39,465 nucleotides of DNA from Nocardia thailandica NBRC 100428 (lineage in GTDB: Bacteria; Actinomycetota; Actinomycetes; Mycobacteriales; Mycobacteriaceae): NCBI RefSeq assembly GCF_000308795.1, contig NZ_BAGK01000306.1, forward strand, positions 1-39,465, given 5' to 3'. A program made the position numbers and the translations under genes. The stretch's first letter is position 1; every line of letters starts with the position of its first letter. Positions 32,943 to 39,465 of the stretch are shown piece after piece. The notes under the pieces were generated by a model. It saw nothing but the letters and a program-made list of their open reading frames with translations, did no database searches and was not told the DNA's origin.

Positions 32943-33509
32943 GTGACGCTCACCCTCGCCGACCTCGTCGGCTACACCGACCGCGCGCTCGACGCCGACC
33001 TGGCCCGCTGGTTCCCCGACGCCGAACCCGTCGTCGTGCCCGCCTCGACCCGCCCGGTGGCGCCGTTCCTCGCCCGCCTCGCCCCCGCGCACGCGGCCGC
33101 GCTCGCCGCCTTCGACCGGCGCGTGCGCTCGGGCCGCCTGCCGCGGTTCCTCGACATCTTCGACTGGTCCTACGGTTTCGACTTCGCCGGCAACGACTGC
33201 GGCCTGCTCGACGCGGACTACACCACCGAGCTCACCGACGACGACGGGTTCTCCATCGGCGCCGACGGCGGCGGCAATCTCTACGTGGTGCTCACCGGCG
33301 GGCAGGTCGCGGTGTGGTTCCACGAGGAGGAGGTGCTCGAGGGCGGCACCCGCTTCGACAACCTCGACGTCTTCCTCTGGTCCGTCGTGCGCTACCGCGC
33401 GGTGCGCGCGGGCCGGCTCGACTTCGCCGAGGTCGCCGCCGATTTCACCGCGCTCGGCCAGGACGGCGCGCTGGACGAGGAGCTGGGCCTGGTGCGGCTG
33501 ATGCGCTGA
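32943..33509 (+). CDS. SMI1/KNR4 (SUKH)-like protein
   Basis: A 188-residue protein that looks like a SUKH-domain (SMI1/KNR4) member. The body has LPRFLDIFDWSYGFDFAGND, then DGFSIGADGGGNLYVVLTGG and VAVWFHEEEVLEGGTRFDNL, ending in a helix DVFLWSVVRYRAV. The GGGNLYVV strand and late WHEE-type strand are the features used. Many SUKH proteins are immunity proteins against toxins; others have house-keeping or unknown roles. No toxin gene adjoins it, so the role is open. GTG 32943 is set by a TAGAAT -10 six bases before it. It converges with the acyltransferase gene, leaving 10 bp between stops. Confidence 0.7.
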   Translation: MTLTLADLVGYTDRALDADLARWFPDAEPVVVPASTRPVAPFLARLAPAHAAALAAFDRRVRSGRLPRFLDIFDWSYGFDFAGNDCGLLDADYTTELTDDDGFSIGADGGGNLYVVLTGGQVAVWFHEEEVLEGGTRFDNLDVFLWSVVRYRAVRAGRLDFAEVAADFTALGQDGALDEELGLVRLMR

Positions 33510-33519
33510 CCGGCACGGT

Positions 33520-35619
33520 TCACCACCATCCGACGATCGGCCGCAGCGCCCGGCCGAGCGGCCCCGCCAGCGACCGGGAGTAGCTGGCCGACAGGTGGTG
33601 CTCGTCGTGGTAGATGAGGACGTTGCCGGCCGCGACCGGGCACCGGTCGGGTTCGCACACCGCGTCGCTGAGGTCGATCGGGAACACGTTGGGGAACCCG
33701 GCGGCGGGCTCGGTCAGCGGATTGCGCGGGGAGAGCGCGTCCTCGCGCCGCATGCCGCAGCCGACGGGATCCCCGCCGCCTGCCAGGCAGTCGACGGCCT
33801 TGTAGCGGACGGTCCCGCGGCGCAGCCACGGGGTGTCGCGGACCGCGAGCACGTTGAGGCCCCGCTCCGACAGCGCGGCCCAGACCGCGAGATAGTCGTC
33901 GGGAGTCTCGTCGCCGCCCTCGTCGCGGGGGCGTGAGCCGGTGGTGAAGACCCAGTCGGGGCGGTCGGCGGCGAGCCGGTCGAGGACCTCGGCCGACCAG
34001 TCGCGACAGTCGGGGTTGGCCTCGCCCTTGTACATCGCGTCCGCGGCGAGGGTGAGCGGGCAGCCCATCTTGAGGTACACGGTGATGCGGAAGGACCGCT
34101 CGGCGGCGAGCACCTGCAACGCGGGCAGCCAGTGCTCGGCGTGGGAACTGCCCGCCAGGGCGATGGTGCGTTCGGCCTCGGGGTCCCCGTACACGCAGGT
34201 GACCACCGCGCGGGTGTCCCAGTCGGCGATGCAGCCGTCGGCGGTGGGCGGGGGGATGTCGGTGGCGGCCTCGAAGACGGTGGGGCGCAACGGCGCCGCG
34301 GGCACCACACCGCCGGAGGCCAGGGCCTCGGCGCCCGGGTACAGGTCCTGTTCCAGCGCGCCCGCGGTCTGCGTCCGACCGCTCGGCAGGACGGCGAACT
34401 GCCAGGCGCTCGACGCCGCCACCACCCCGACGGTGAGCACGGCGGGCAGCCACCGGGACGCGCGGCGCACCCACCCGCCGGTCGCGGTCGCGGACCGGAA
34501 CGGGGTCTCGACCCAGCGGTGCGTCGCCCAGGCCAACGCCAGCGACACCGCGACGATCCCCGCGCCGTCGATCGAACCCGCCTGCGCGGAACCGGTCTCG
34601 GAGAGGTAGAAGATCAGGACCGGCCAGTGCCACAGGTACAGCGGGTAGGCGATCTCGCCGAGCGTGCGCGGCACGGGACCGCCGAGCAGGCGTGCCGTGG
34701 GGACCGGCCGGTCGTCGGCGCCCGCGCCCGCCAGGATCACCGCGAGCGCCGCCCCCACCGGCAGCAGCGCGGCCGGGCCGGGAAACCGGTTGGCGGCGTC
34801 GAGGATCAGCCATCCGCAGAGCACGATCGCCGCGACACCGACCGTGCCGAGGAACACGCGCACCGCGCGGGGGAGCCGGATCCACGGCAGCGCCAGCGCC
34901 AGCGCCGCGCCTGCGAGCAGTTCCCAGGCCCGCGCGAGGCTGTCGTAGTAGTTCCAGCCCTGGTGGGTCGCCAGCCCGGCACCGGCGTAGGCGAACGAGG
35001 CGGCCGCCGTGGCGGCGACCAGCGCGGCCGTCACCGCGCGCGGCGGCACGGCCGGGAACCACCGGCGGCAGGCGAGGGCGACCACGGCGACGACCGGCAG
35101 CGTCACGGCGTAGAACTGCACCTGCACCGACATCGACCACATGTGCTGCAGCGGGCTCACCGACGGGTCGGCCGCCAGATAGTCCGCCCAGGTCAGCGCC
35201 AGCTCCCAATTCTGCACCCACAGCAGCGAGGTCAGCACCTGCTCGCTGATCGCCGACCACTGGGTGTAGGGCCGTAGCGCGACCGTGGCGGCCAGGACCG
35301 CGGCCAGCACGACGACCATCGACGGCAGCAGCCGCCGCAGCGTGCGGGTGACCACCGGCCACCAGCGCGGGTCGGTCTCGCGCTCGGCGTGCCGGACCAG
35401 CATGCCGGTGAAGAAGAACCCCGACAGCACCAGGAACACGTCCACGCCGCCGGACACGCGCCCGAACCAGACGTGGAACACCACGACCAGCCCGATCGCC
35501 AGCCCGCGCAGCCCCTCCAGATCGCCTCGGAACCCGGGTTTCGCGGCGGCGGGGATCGGCGCCGCCGCCATCGGACGATCGTGAACTGTCTTCCGGTGAA
35601 CGAGAGCTGGCCGATCCAT
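33520..35619 (-). CDS. Acyltransferase-3/SGNH membrane O-acyltransferase (OafA-like)
   Basis: A 699-residue OafA/OatA-type enzyme. An integral acyltransferase-3 domain (about residues 30-390, ten or so helices) begins with FRGDLEGLRGLAIGLVVVFH and has GGVDVFLVLSGFFFTGML and EIAYPLYLWHWPVLIFYLSE. A periplasmic SGNH hydrolase-like domain follows (about 440-699), with the nucleophile block ALAGSSHAEHWLPAL and the catalytic pair in YHDEHHLS. Such proteins move acetyl or longer acyl groups from inside donors to cell-surface glycans or lipids. ATG 35619 is preferred since AGAGAGT lies five bases upstream; GTG 35625 is also in frame. Confidence 0.9.
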   Translation of the reverse strand: MDRPALVHRKTVHDRPMAAAPIPAAAKPGFRGDLEGLRGLAIGLVVVFHVWFGRVSGGVDVFLVLSGFFFTGMLVRHAERETDPRWWPVVTRTLRRLLPSMVVVLAAVLAATVALRPYTQWSAISEQVLTSLLWVQNWELALTWADYLAADPSVSPLQHMWSMSVQVQFYAVTLPVVAVVALACRRWFPAVPPRAVTAALVAATAAASFAYAGAGLATHQGWNYYDSLARAWELLAGAALALALPWIRLPRAVRVFLGTVGVAAIVLCGWLILDAANRFPGPAALLPVGAALAVILAGAGADDRPVPTARLLGGPVPRTLGEIAYPLYLWHWPVLIFYLSETGSAQAGSIDGAGIVAVSLALAWATHRWVETPFRSATATGGWVRRASRWLPAVLTVGVVAASSAWQFAVLPSGRTQTAGALEQDLYPGAEALASGGVVPAAPLRPTVFEAATDIPPPTADGCIADWDTRAVVTCVYGDPEAERTIALAGSSHAEHWLPALQVLAAERSFRITVYLKMGCPLTLAADAMYKGEANPDCRDWSAEVLDRLAADRPDWVFTTGSRPRDEGGDETPDDYLAVWAALSERGLNVLAVRDTPWLRRGTVRYKAVDCLAGGGDPVGCGMRREDALSPRNPLTEPAAGFPNVFPIDLSDAVCEPDRCPVAAGNVLIYHDEHHLSASYSRSLAGPLGRALRPIVGWW

Positions 35620-35917
35620 GACCACTCTCTTACCACGCGGGTGTGTGCCCTACATATCGGGCGACGTCCGGCGAGCGGGCCCGGGACGCGGATGTGTCCG
35701 CGCGGCGCGGGCCGTCAAGCCCCACTGACGGCGGCCGGGCGCGGTCACGGGGCGGGTCGCCGCAGGTCCATCAGCGAACGAAGGTGTCCGCCGGTCGTTT
35801 TCGGTGAACAGTCTTGTACCCAAAGTGGGCCGCCACCGTGCGCCCGCTCCGGGCGGGGGTTACCGTCCGGTATCAATACCCTTCGGGTGCAAGAACTTTC
35901 GAGATGGTGAGGGTGCC
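35620..35917. other. 298-bp divergent intergenic region before the P450
   Basis: No gene is supported. It should hold promoters for the acyltransferase (minus) and P450 (plus). GGTAT-CA-ATACC (35869-35880) is a short inverted repeat about 38 bp before the P450 start and could be an operator. ACCCAAAGTGGG is a weak hairpin. I could not place a convincing -35/-10 pair. Confidence 0.5.
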
Positions 35918-37423
35918 ATGACCTCGTCCGCCGCCGGGGACCGCACGCTGTTTCCCTCCCGCCTGCTCCCCGCGCCCATGCGCTGGCACGCCACCCGGGT
36001 CTCCTGGCGCGAATCCTGGCGCCACGCCGCCCAGATCGTGCCGCGCTGGCGCGACCGCACCCTGATCGACTACCTGGGCGCCGGGCTGCCCGGCCACGAC
36101 GACGTCCTCGTGACCCGCCTGCCGTTCCAGCGGTTCGTCGTCGTGCGCAACCCCGAACTCGCCCGGCGCATCCTGGTCACCCACGTCGACAACTACTGCA
36201 AGAGCGCCGAATACGACATGATGGCGGTGACCTTCGGCCAGGGCCTGGTCACCGACACCGACGAGCAGCGCTACCAGCGCAACCGGCGCCTGGTCCAGCC
36301 GCTGTTCTCCCGCACCACCATCGAGCGCTTCGACGCGCCGATGGTCGCCGCCGCCGAGGAGACGGTGCGCCGGATCCGCGCCGCCGACGAGGACGGCCGC
36401 CCGGTCGACATCGGGGCCGAGATGAACCGTCTCACCCTGGACATCCTCGCGCGCACCATGTTCGGCACCGACCTGTCCGGGCCGATCGCCGAGATCGACC
36501 TGAAACGACTGCTCACCTACTTCGGCATCGGCTTCGCCACCAACGTCAGCCGGCCGCTGCGCGCGTTGTCGACCTGGGTGTCGCGGCGGGTCGAGGCCCC
36601 GGAACGGCAGCCGGGGTCCCGGCTGCCCATCCGCGCCATGCGCCTGCTGACCTGGATCACCGCGCCGCACATCATGGTCGAGCTGCGCCGGATCGAACGC
36701 GCCGTCGACGGTCTCGTCGCCGACCACCGGGCCGGCCGGATCACCGGCGAGGATCACCTGCTCGGCCTCCTCATGGCCGCGCGCGATCCCGAGACCGGGC
36801 ACCGCTACAGCGACAGCGAGATCCACGACGAGCTCATGACCTTCATCGGCGCCGGCATGGAGTCGACCGCCACCGCCCTCACCTGGACCTGGAAGCTGCT
36901 CGCCGACCACCCGGCCGCGCGGTCGCGGATGCTCGACGAGATCGCCACCGTGCTGGCCGGGCGCGCGCCGCGGGCGGCCGACGTGGACGAGCTGGTGTGG
37001 ACCGCGGCGGTGTTCCGCGAGGCCATGCGGCTGTACCCGCCGGTGGTCGGGCTGACCCGGGTCGCGCGCGCGGACGACGTGCTGGGCGGCTACCGGGTGA
37101 AGCGGGGGACCACGGTCATCGTGAGCATCCCCGGCGTGCACCTGAACCCGCGCGTGTGGGACGACGCGGGCACCTTCGATCCCACCCGCTACCTGCCGGG
37201 CAACCAGACCGCCGACCGGCGGCACGCGTCGCTGGCCTTCAGCGCGGGCAAGCGGATCTGCGTCGCGCAGGGCTTCGCGATGATGGAGGCCGTGCTGGCG
37301 CTGGCGACCATCGCCCAGGCCCTCGACCTCGACCCGGTCACCGACGAGCCGGTCCGCAGGCAGATGTCGTTCATCGGCGCGCCGGAGAAGCCGCTGCTGA
37401 TGCAGGCCACCTTCCGTCACTGA
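35918..37423 (+). CDS. Cytochrome P450
   Basis: A 501-residue P450 monooxygenase. The I-helix oxygen-binding motif is FIGAGMESTATALTW (residues 309-323), the K-helix ExxR is E368-R371 in REAMRLYPP, and the heme loop FSAGKRIC has the iron ligand C448. The residue two after the Cys is Ala, where Gly is usual (CVAQ instead of CxG). The overall pattern (ILVTHVDNYCKSAEYDMM, RRLVQPLFS) is like bacterial fatty-acid/CYP102- or CYP136-like groups. It needs separate redox partners, none nearby. The ATG at 35918 has GTGAGGG upstream. It leads a run with GNAT and PKS genes and likely tailors or prepares the PKS product. Confidence 0.92.
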   Translation: MTSSAAGDRTLFPSRLLPAPMRWHATRVSWRESWRHAAQIVPRWRDRTLIDYLGAGLPGHDDVLVTRLPFQRFVVVRNPELARRILVTHVDNYCKSAEYDMMAVTFGQGLVTDTDEQRYQRNRRLVQPLFSRTTIERFDAPMVAAAEETVRRIRAADEDGRPVDIGAEMNRLTLDILARTMFGTDLSGPIAEIDLKRLLTYFGIGFATNVSRPLRALSTWVSRRVEAPERQPGSRLPIRAMRLLTWITAPHIMVELRRIERAVDGLVADHRAGRITGEDHLLGLLMAARDPETGHRYSDSEIHDELMTFIGAGMESTATALTWTWKLLADHPAARSRMLDEIATVLAGRAPRAADVDELVWTAAVFREAMRLYPPVVGLTRVARADDVLGGYRVKRGTTVIVSIPGVHLNPRVWDDAGTFDPTRYLPGNQTADRRHASLAFSAGKRICVAQGFAMMEAVLALATIAQALDLDPVTDEPVRRQMSFIGAPEKPLLMQATFRH

Positions 37424-37479
37424 ATCCCGAATCACCCTGTTGCGCACCGAAACCGGTGCCCGTCACCGGAGGTCTTCCC

Positions 37480-38142
37480 GTGTCCGGATCCGCCGTGGAC
37501 ATCGCTGTCCGACCCGCCGTCCGCGCCGACCTGCCCCGCATGGTCGAGGTGCTCGATCGCGCGTTCCGCACCGACGACCCCTTCGGGGAGTACATGTTCC
37601 CCGACCCCGCCCGGCGCGCCCGCAACCATCCTCGCCTGACCCGGGCCATGATCCGCCACCAGTATCTGCCCGCGGGCGGCGCCCACGTCGCCACGGTGGA
37701 CGGCCGGATCGTCGGCGCCAGCCTCGAACAGGGCCCGGACTACCGGTTCGGCCCGCTGCGCTACCTCGCCTCGATCCCGGAGTTCGTGTGGGCCATGGGC
37801 GCGGGCGGCCCGCGGGCGCTGGCCGTGGACGCCGCCATCGCGAAGCTCGCCCCCGGGCTGCCGCACGTCTTCGGCGTCACCCTCGGCGTCGATCCCGACC
37901 ATCAGGGCACCGGCGCGGGATTCGCGCTGGCCCGCGCCTGCCTCGAGCGGGTGAGCGCGGCCCGGGTGCCGCTGCTCGGGCTGGCCAAGGACGGCAACGT
38001 CGCCTACTACCGCGGCTACGGTGCCCGCGTCGTCGGCCGGATCCGGCTCGGCCGCAAGGGACCCGAGGTCAACGTGCTGATGTGGCTGCCACCCGAGCCC
38101 GCCGGAACAGCCAACGCCCCCACCGCCTCCCCGAGGAGCTGA
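37480..38142 (+). CDS. GNAT-family N-acetyltransferase
   Basis: A 220-residue GNAT protein. The N-terminal strand and helix read IAVRPAVRADLPRMVEVLDR; acetyl-CoA motif A is VTLGVDPDHQGTGAGFALAR (HQGTGAG loop), and motif B holds VPLLGLAKDGNVAYYRGYGA. It may acetylate an amine on the product or its precursor, or give self-protection. The start GTG 37480 is set by CCGGAGGT seven bases upstream. It lies 56 bp after the P450 stop and its own stop is only three bases before the PKS start, so it is probably co-transcribed with both. Confidence 0.88.
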   Translation: MSGSAVDIAVRPAVRADLPRMVEVLDRAFRTDDPFGEYMFPDPARRARNHPRLTRAMIRHQYLPAGGAHVATVDGRIVGASLEQGPDYRFGPLRYLASIPEFVWAMGAGGPRALAVDAAIAKLAPGLPHVFGVTLGVDPDHQGTGAGFALARACLERVSAARVPLLGLAKDGNVAYYRGYGARVVGRIRLGRKGPEVNVLMWLPPEPAGTANAPTASPRS

Positions 38143-38145
38143 GCC

Positions 38146-39465
38146 ATGTCCGCCATCGCCATCGTCGGGATCGGCTGCCGCTACGGCGGCGGCATCGACT
38201 CACCGGAGACGTTCTGGGACTTCGTGACCGGCCGCGGGGACGCGGTGACCGAGATCCCGGCCGACCGATGGGACGTCGACCGCCACTACGACCCGGACCG
38301 GCGCACCCCCGGCCGCATGTACACCCGCCGCGCCGCCTTCCTCACCGGCGACCCCTGGGCCTTCGACCCCGACTTCTTCGGCATCTCGCCCCGCGAGGCC
38401 ACCGCGATGGACCCGCAGCAGCGGCTGATCCTCGAGGTCGCCTGGGAGGCGCTCGAGGACGCCGGCTCCGCCGCGCGCCCGGCCGCCGGGCCGGTCGGCG
38501 TCTATGTCGGCGCGTTCACCCTGGACCAGCTGGCGGTCGGGTTCACCGGCGCCGCGGTACCGCACATCGACCTGCACTCCTCGGCGGGCACGTCCTACAC
38601 CATGCTGTCGAACCGGATCTCCTACGCGCTCGACCTCGGCGGCCCCAGCGTCACCGTCGACACCGCGTGCTCGTCGTCGCTGGTCGCGCTGCACCTGGCA
38701 TGCCGGGCGATCGCCGACGGCGACTGCCGGGTCGCGCTGGCGGGCGGGGTCAACCTCATGCTCCAGCCGGGCACCTTCGTCTCCATGTGCAAGGGCGGCT
38801 TCCTCGCCGAGGACGGGCGCAGCAAGTCCTTCGGCGCCGGCGCCGACGGTTACGGGCGCGGCGAAGGCGCGGGCGTGGTCGTGCTCAAGGCCCTCGCCGA
38901 CGCCGAGCGCGACGGCGACCGGGTGTACGCGGTGGTGGAGGCCACCGGATCCAACCAGGACGGGCGCACCACCGCGATCACCGTGCCCAACCCCGACGCC
39001 CAGGAGGAGCTGGCCCGCGCGGTCTGCCTGCGCTCGGGCATCGCCCCGGCCGACATCCACTACGTGGAGGCCCACGGCACCGGCACCCCCGTGGGCGACC
39101 CGCTCGAGCTGCGCGCCATCGGCCGGGCCTACGGCGCCGGCACCGGCCGCACGACGCCGCTGGCCTTCGGCTCGATCAAGGCGACCCTCGGGCACACCGA
39201 GGCCGCCGCGGGCATCGCGAGCGTGATCAAGGCCGCGCTGGCCCTCACCCATCGCACCCTGCCGCCCCAGGGGTGGGTCGACGAGGAGCTCAACCCCGAC
39301 CTCGGGCTGGCCGAGCTGGGGCTCGAACTGCAACGCGACGCCCGGGCGATCGGACCCGAGGTCGCGCGGATGGCCGTGGCGGTCAACGGTTTCGGCTACG
39401 GGGGGACCAACGCCCACGCCGTGCTGGCCGAACACCGTCCCGCGAGCCCGCCGCCCGCGGCCGGG
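38146..39465 (+). CDS. Type I polyketide synthase (5' part, ketosynthase; runs past the window end)
   Basis: The first 440 residues of a modular or iterative type I PKS. It opens with a ketosynthase and no loading domain (IAIVGIGCRYGGGIDSPETF). The catalytic triad is complete: C175 in DTACSSS, H310 in EAHGTGT and H350 in TLGHTEAAAG. NGFGYGGTNAHAVL ends the KS. The condensation with malonyl-type extender units is thus expected. Later domains (AT, ACP and others) lie outside. An acyl starter must come from another protein, or the enzyme could load itself. ATG 38146 follows GAGGAGCTGAGCC and starts three bases after the GNAT stop, so the genes are an operon. Confidence 0.95.
   Translation, partial: MSAIAIVGIGCRYGGGIDSPETFWDFVTGRGDAVTEIPADRWDVDRHYDPDRRTPGRMYTRRAAFLTGDPWAFDPDFFGISPREATAMDPQQRLILEVAWEALEDAGSAARPAAGPVGVYVGAFTLDQLAVGFTGAAVPHIDLHSSAGTSYTMLSNRISYALDLGGPSVTVDTACSSSLVALHLACRAIADGDCRVALAGGVNLMLQPGTFVSMCKGGFLAEDGRSKSFGAGADGYGRGEGAGVVVLKALADAERDGDRVYAVVEATGSNQDGRTTAITVPNPDAQEELARAVCLRSGIAPADIHYVEAHGTGTPVGDPLELRAIGRAYGAGTGRTTPLAFGSIKATLGHTEAAAGIASVIKAALALTHRTLPPQGWVDEELNPDLGLAELGLELQRDARAIGPEVARMAVAVNGFGYGGTNAHAVLAEHRPASPPPAAG

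Noticed and set aside
1..39465. CRISPR arrays, tRNA or rRNA genes, insertion sequences, phage genes
   Set aside because: No regularly spaced repeats, cloverleaf, rRNA-like sequence, transposase or integrase was seen by eye.

Overview
The window is very GC-rich, with short intergenic gaps, many GTG starts and several probable leaderless transcripts. It carries genes typical of mycolic-acid actinobacteria: an EtfD-type membrane Fe-S oxidoreductase, an MCE lipoprotein, a LmeA/DUF2993 protein, an F420-type LLM oxidoreductase and a single-chain acyl-CoA carboxylase. A Nocardia or close relative (Rhodococcus, Gordonia, Mycobacterium) is the most likely source; this rests on gene content only. I saw no rRNA, tRNA, insertion sequence, phage gene or CRISPR array.

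Left part (1-13.6 kb): the N-terminal half of etfD (minus, cut by the window edge) behind a perfect 28-bp palindrome; an SRPBCC protein; a divergent NAD-dependent DNA ligase; a KstD-like flavoprotein divergent from an acyl-CoA synthetase across a strong inverted repeat; a TetR regulator; a LmeA-like lipid-binding protein; a LysE-type exporter; and a TetR gene divergent from a 1049-residue acyl-CoA carboxylase. A perfect 40-bp palindrome between the last two contains two mirror-image promoters.

Middle (13.6-25.2 kb): an antibiotic-biosynthesis-monooxygenase-like (ABM) gene whose 5' end collides with an ArsR gene; a duplicated ABM-like protein; a SnoaL-like/HxlR divergent pair; a family 3 glycoside hydrolase; an MFS exporter/TetR divergent pair with two operator-like palindromes; a flavin monooxygenase fused to a PaaE-like reductase and [2Fe-2S] ferredoxin, broken by an apparent one-base frameshift, divergent from its own TetR; and an orphan MCE lipoprotein.

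Right part (25.2-39.5 kb): a Tat-exported multicopper oxidase; a VOC protein; a tight SnoaL-like/SDR/F420-type LLM operon facing a TetR; two further SDRs, one divergent from that TetR and one from a MarR; a SUKH-like protein; and an acyltransferase-3/SGNH membrane enzyme. The window ends in a P450-GNAT-type I PKS run, likely the left edge of a biosynthetic cluster. The last gene is cut after its ketosynthase domain.

The common theme is lipid, steroid-like or xenobiotic metabolism in small units of one or a few enzymes, most paired with a local repressor. There are eight one-component regulators in 39 kb. Several of the divergent gaps contain palindromes that overlap start codons or -10 elements.
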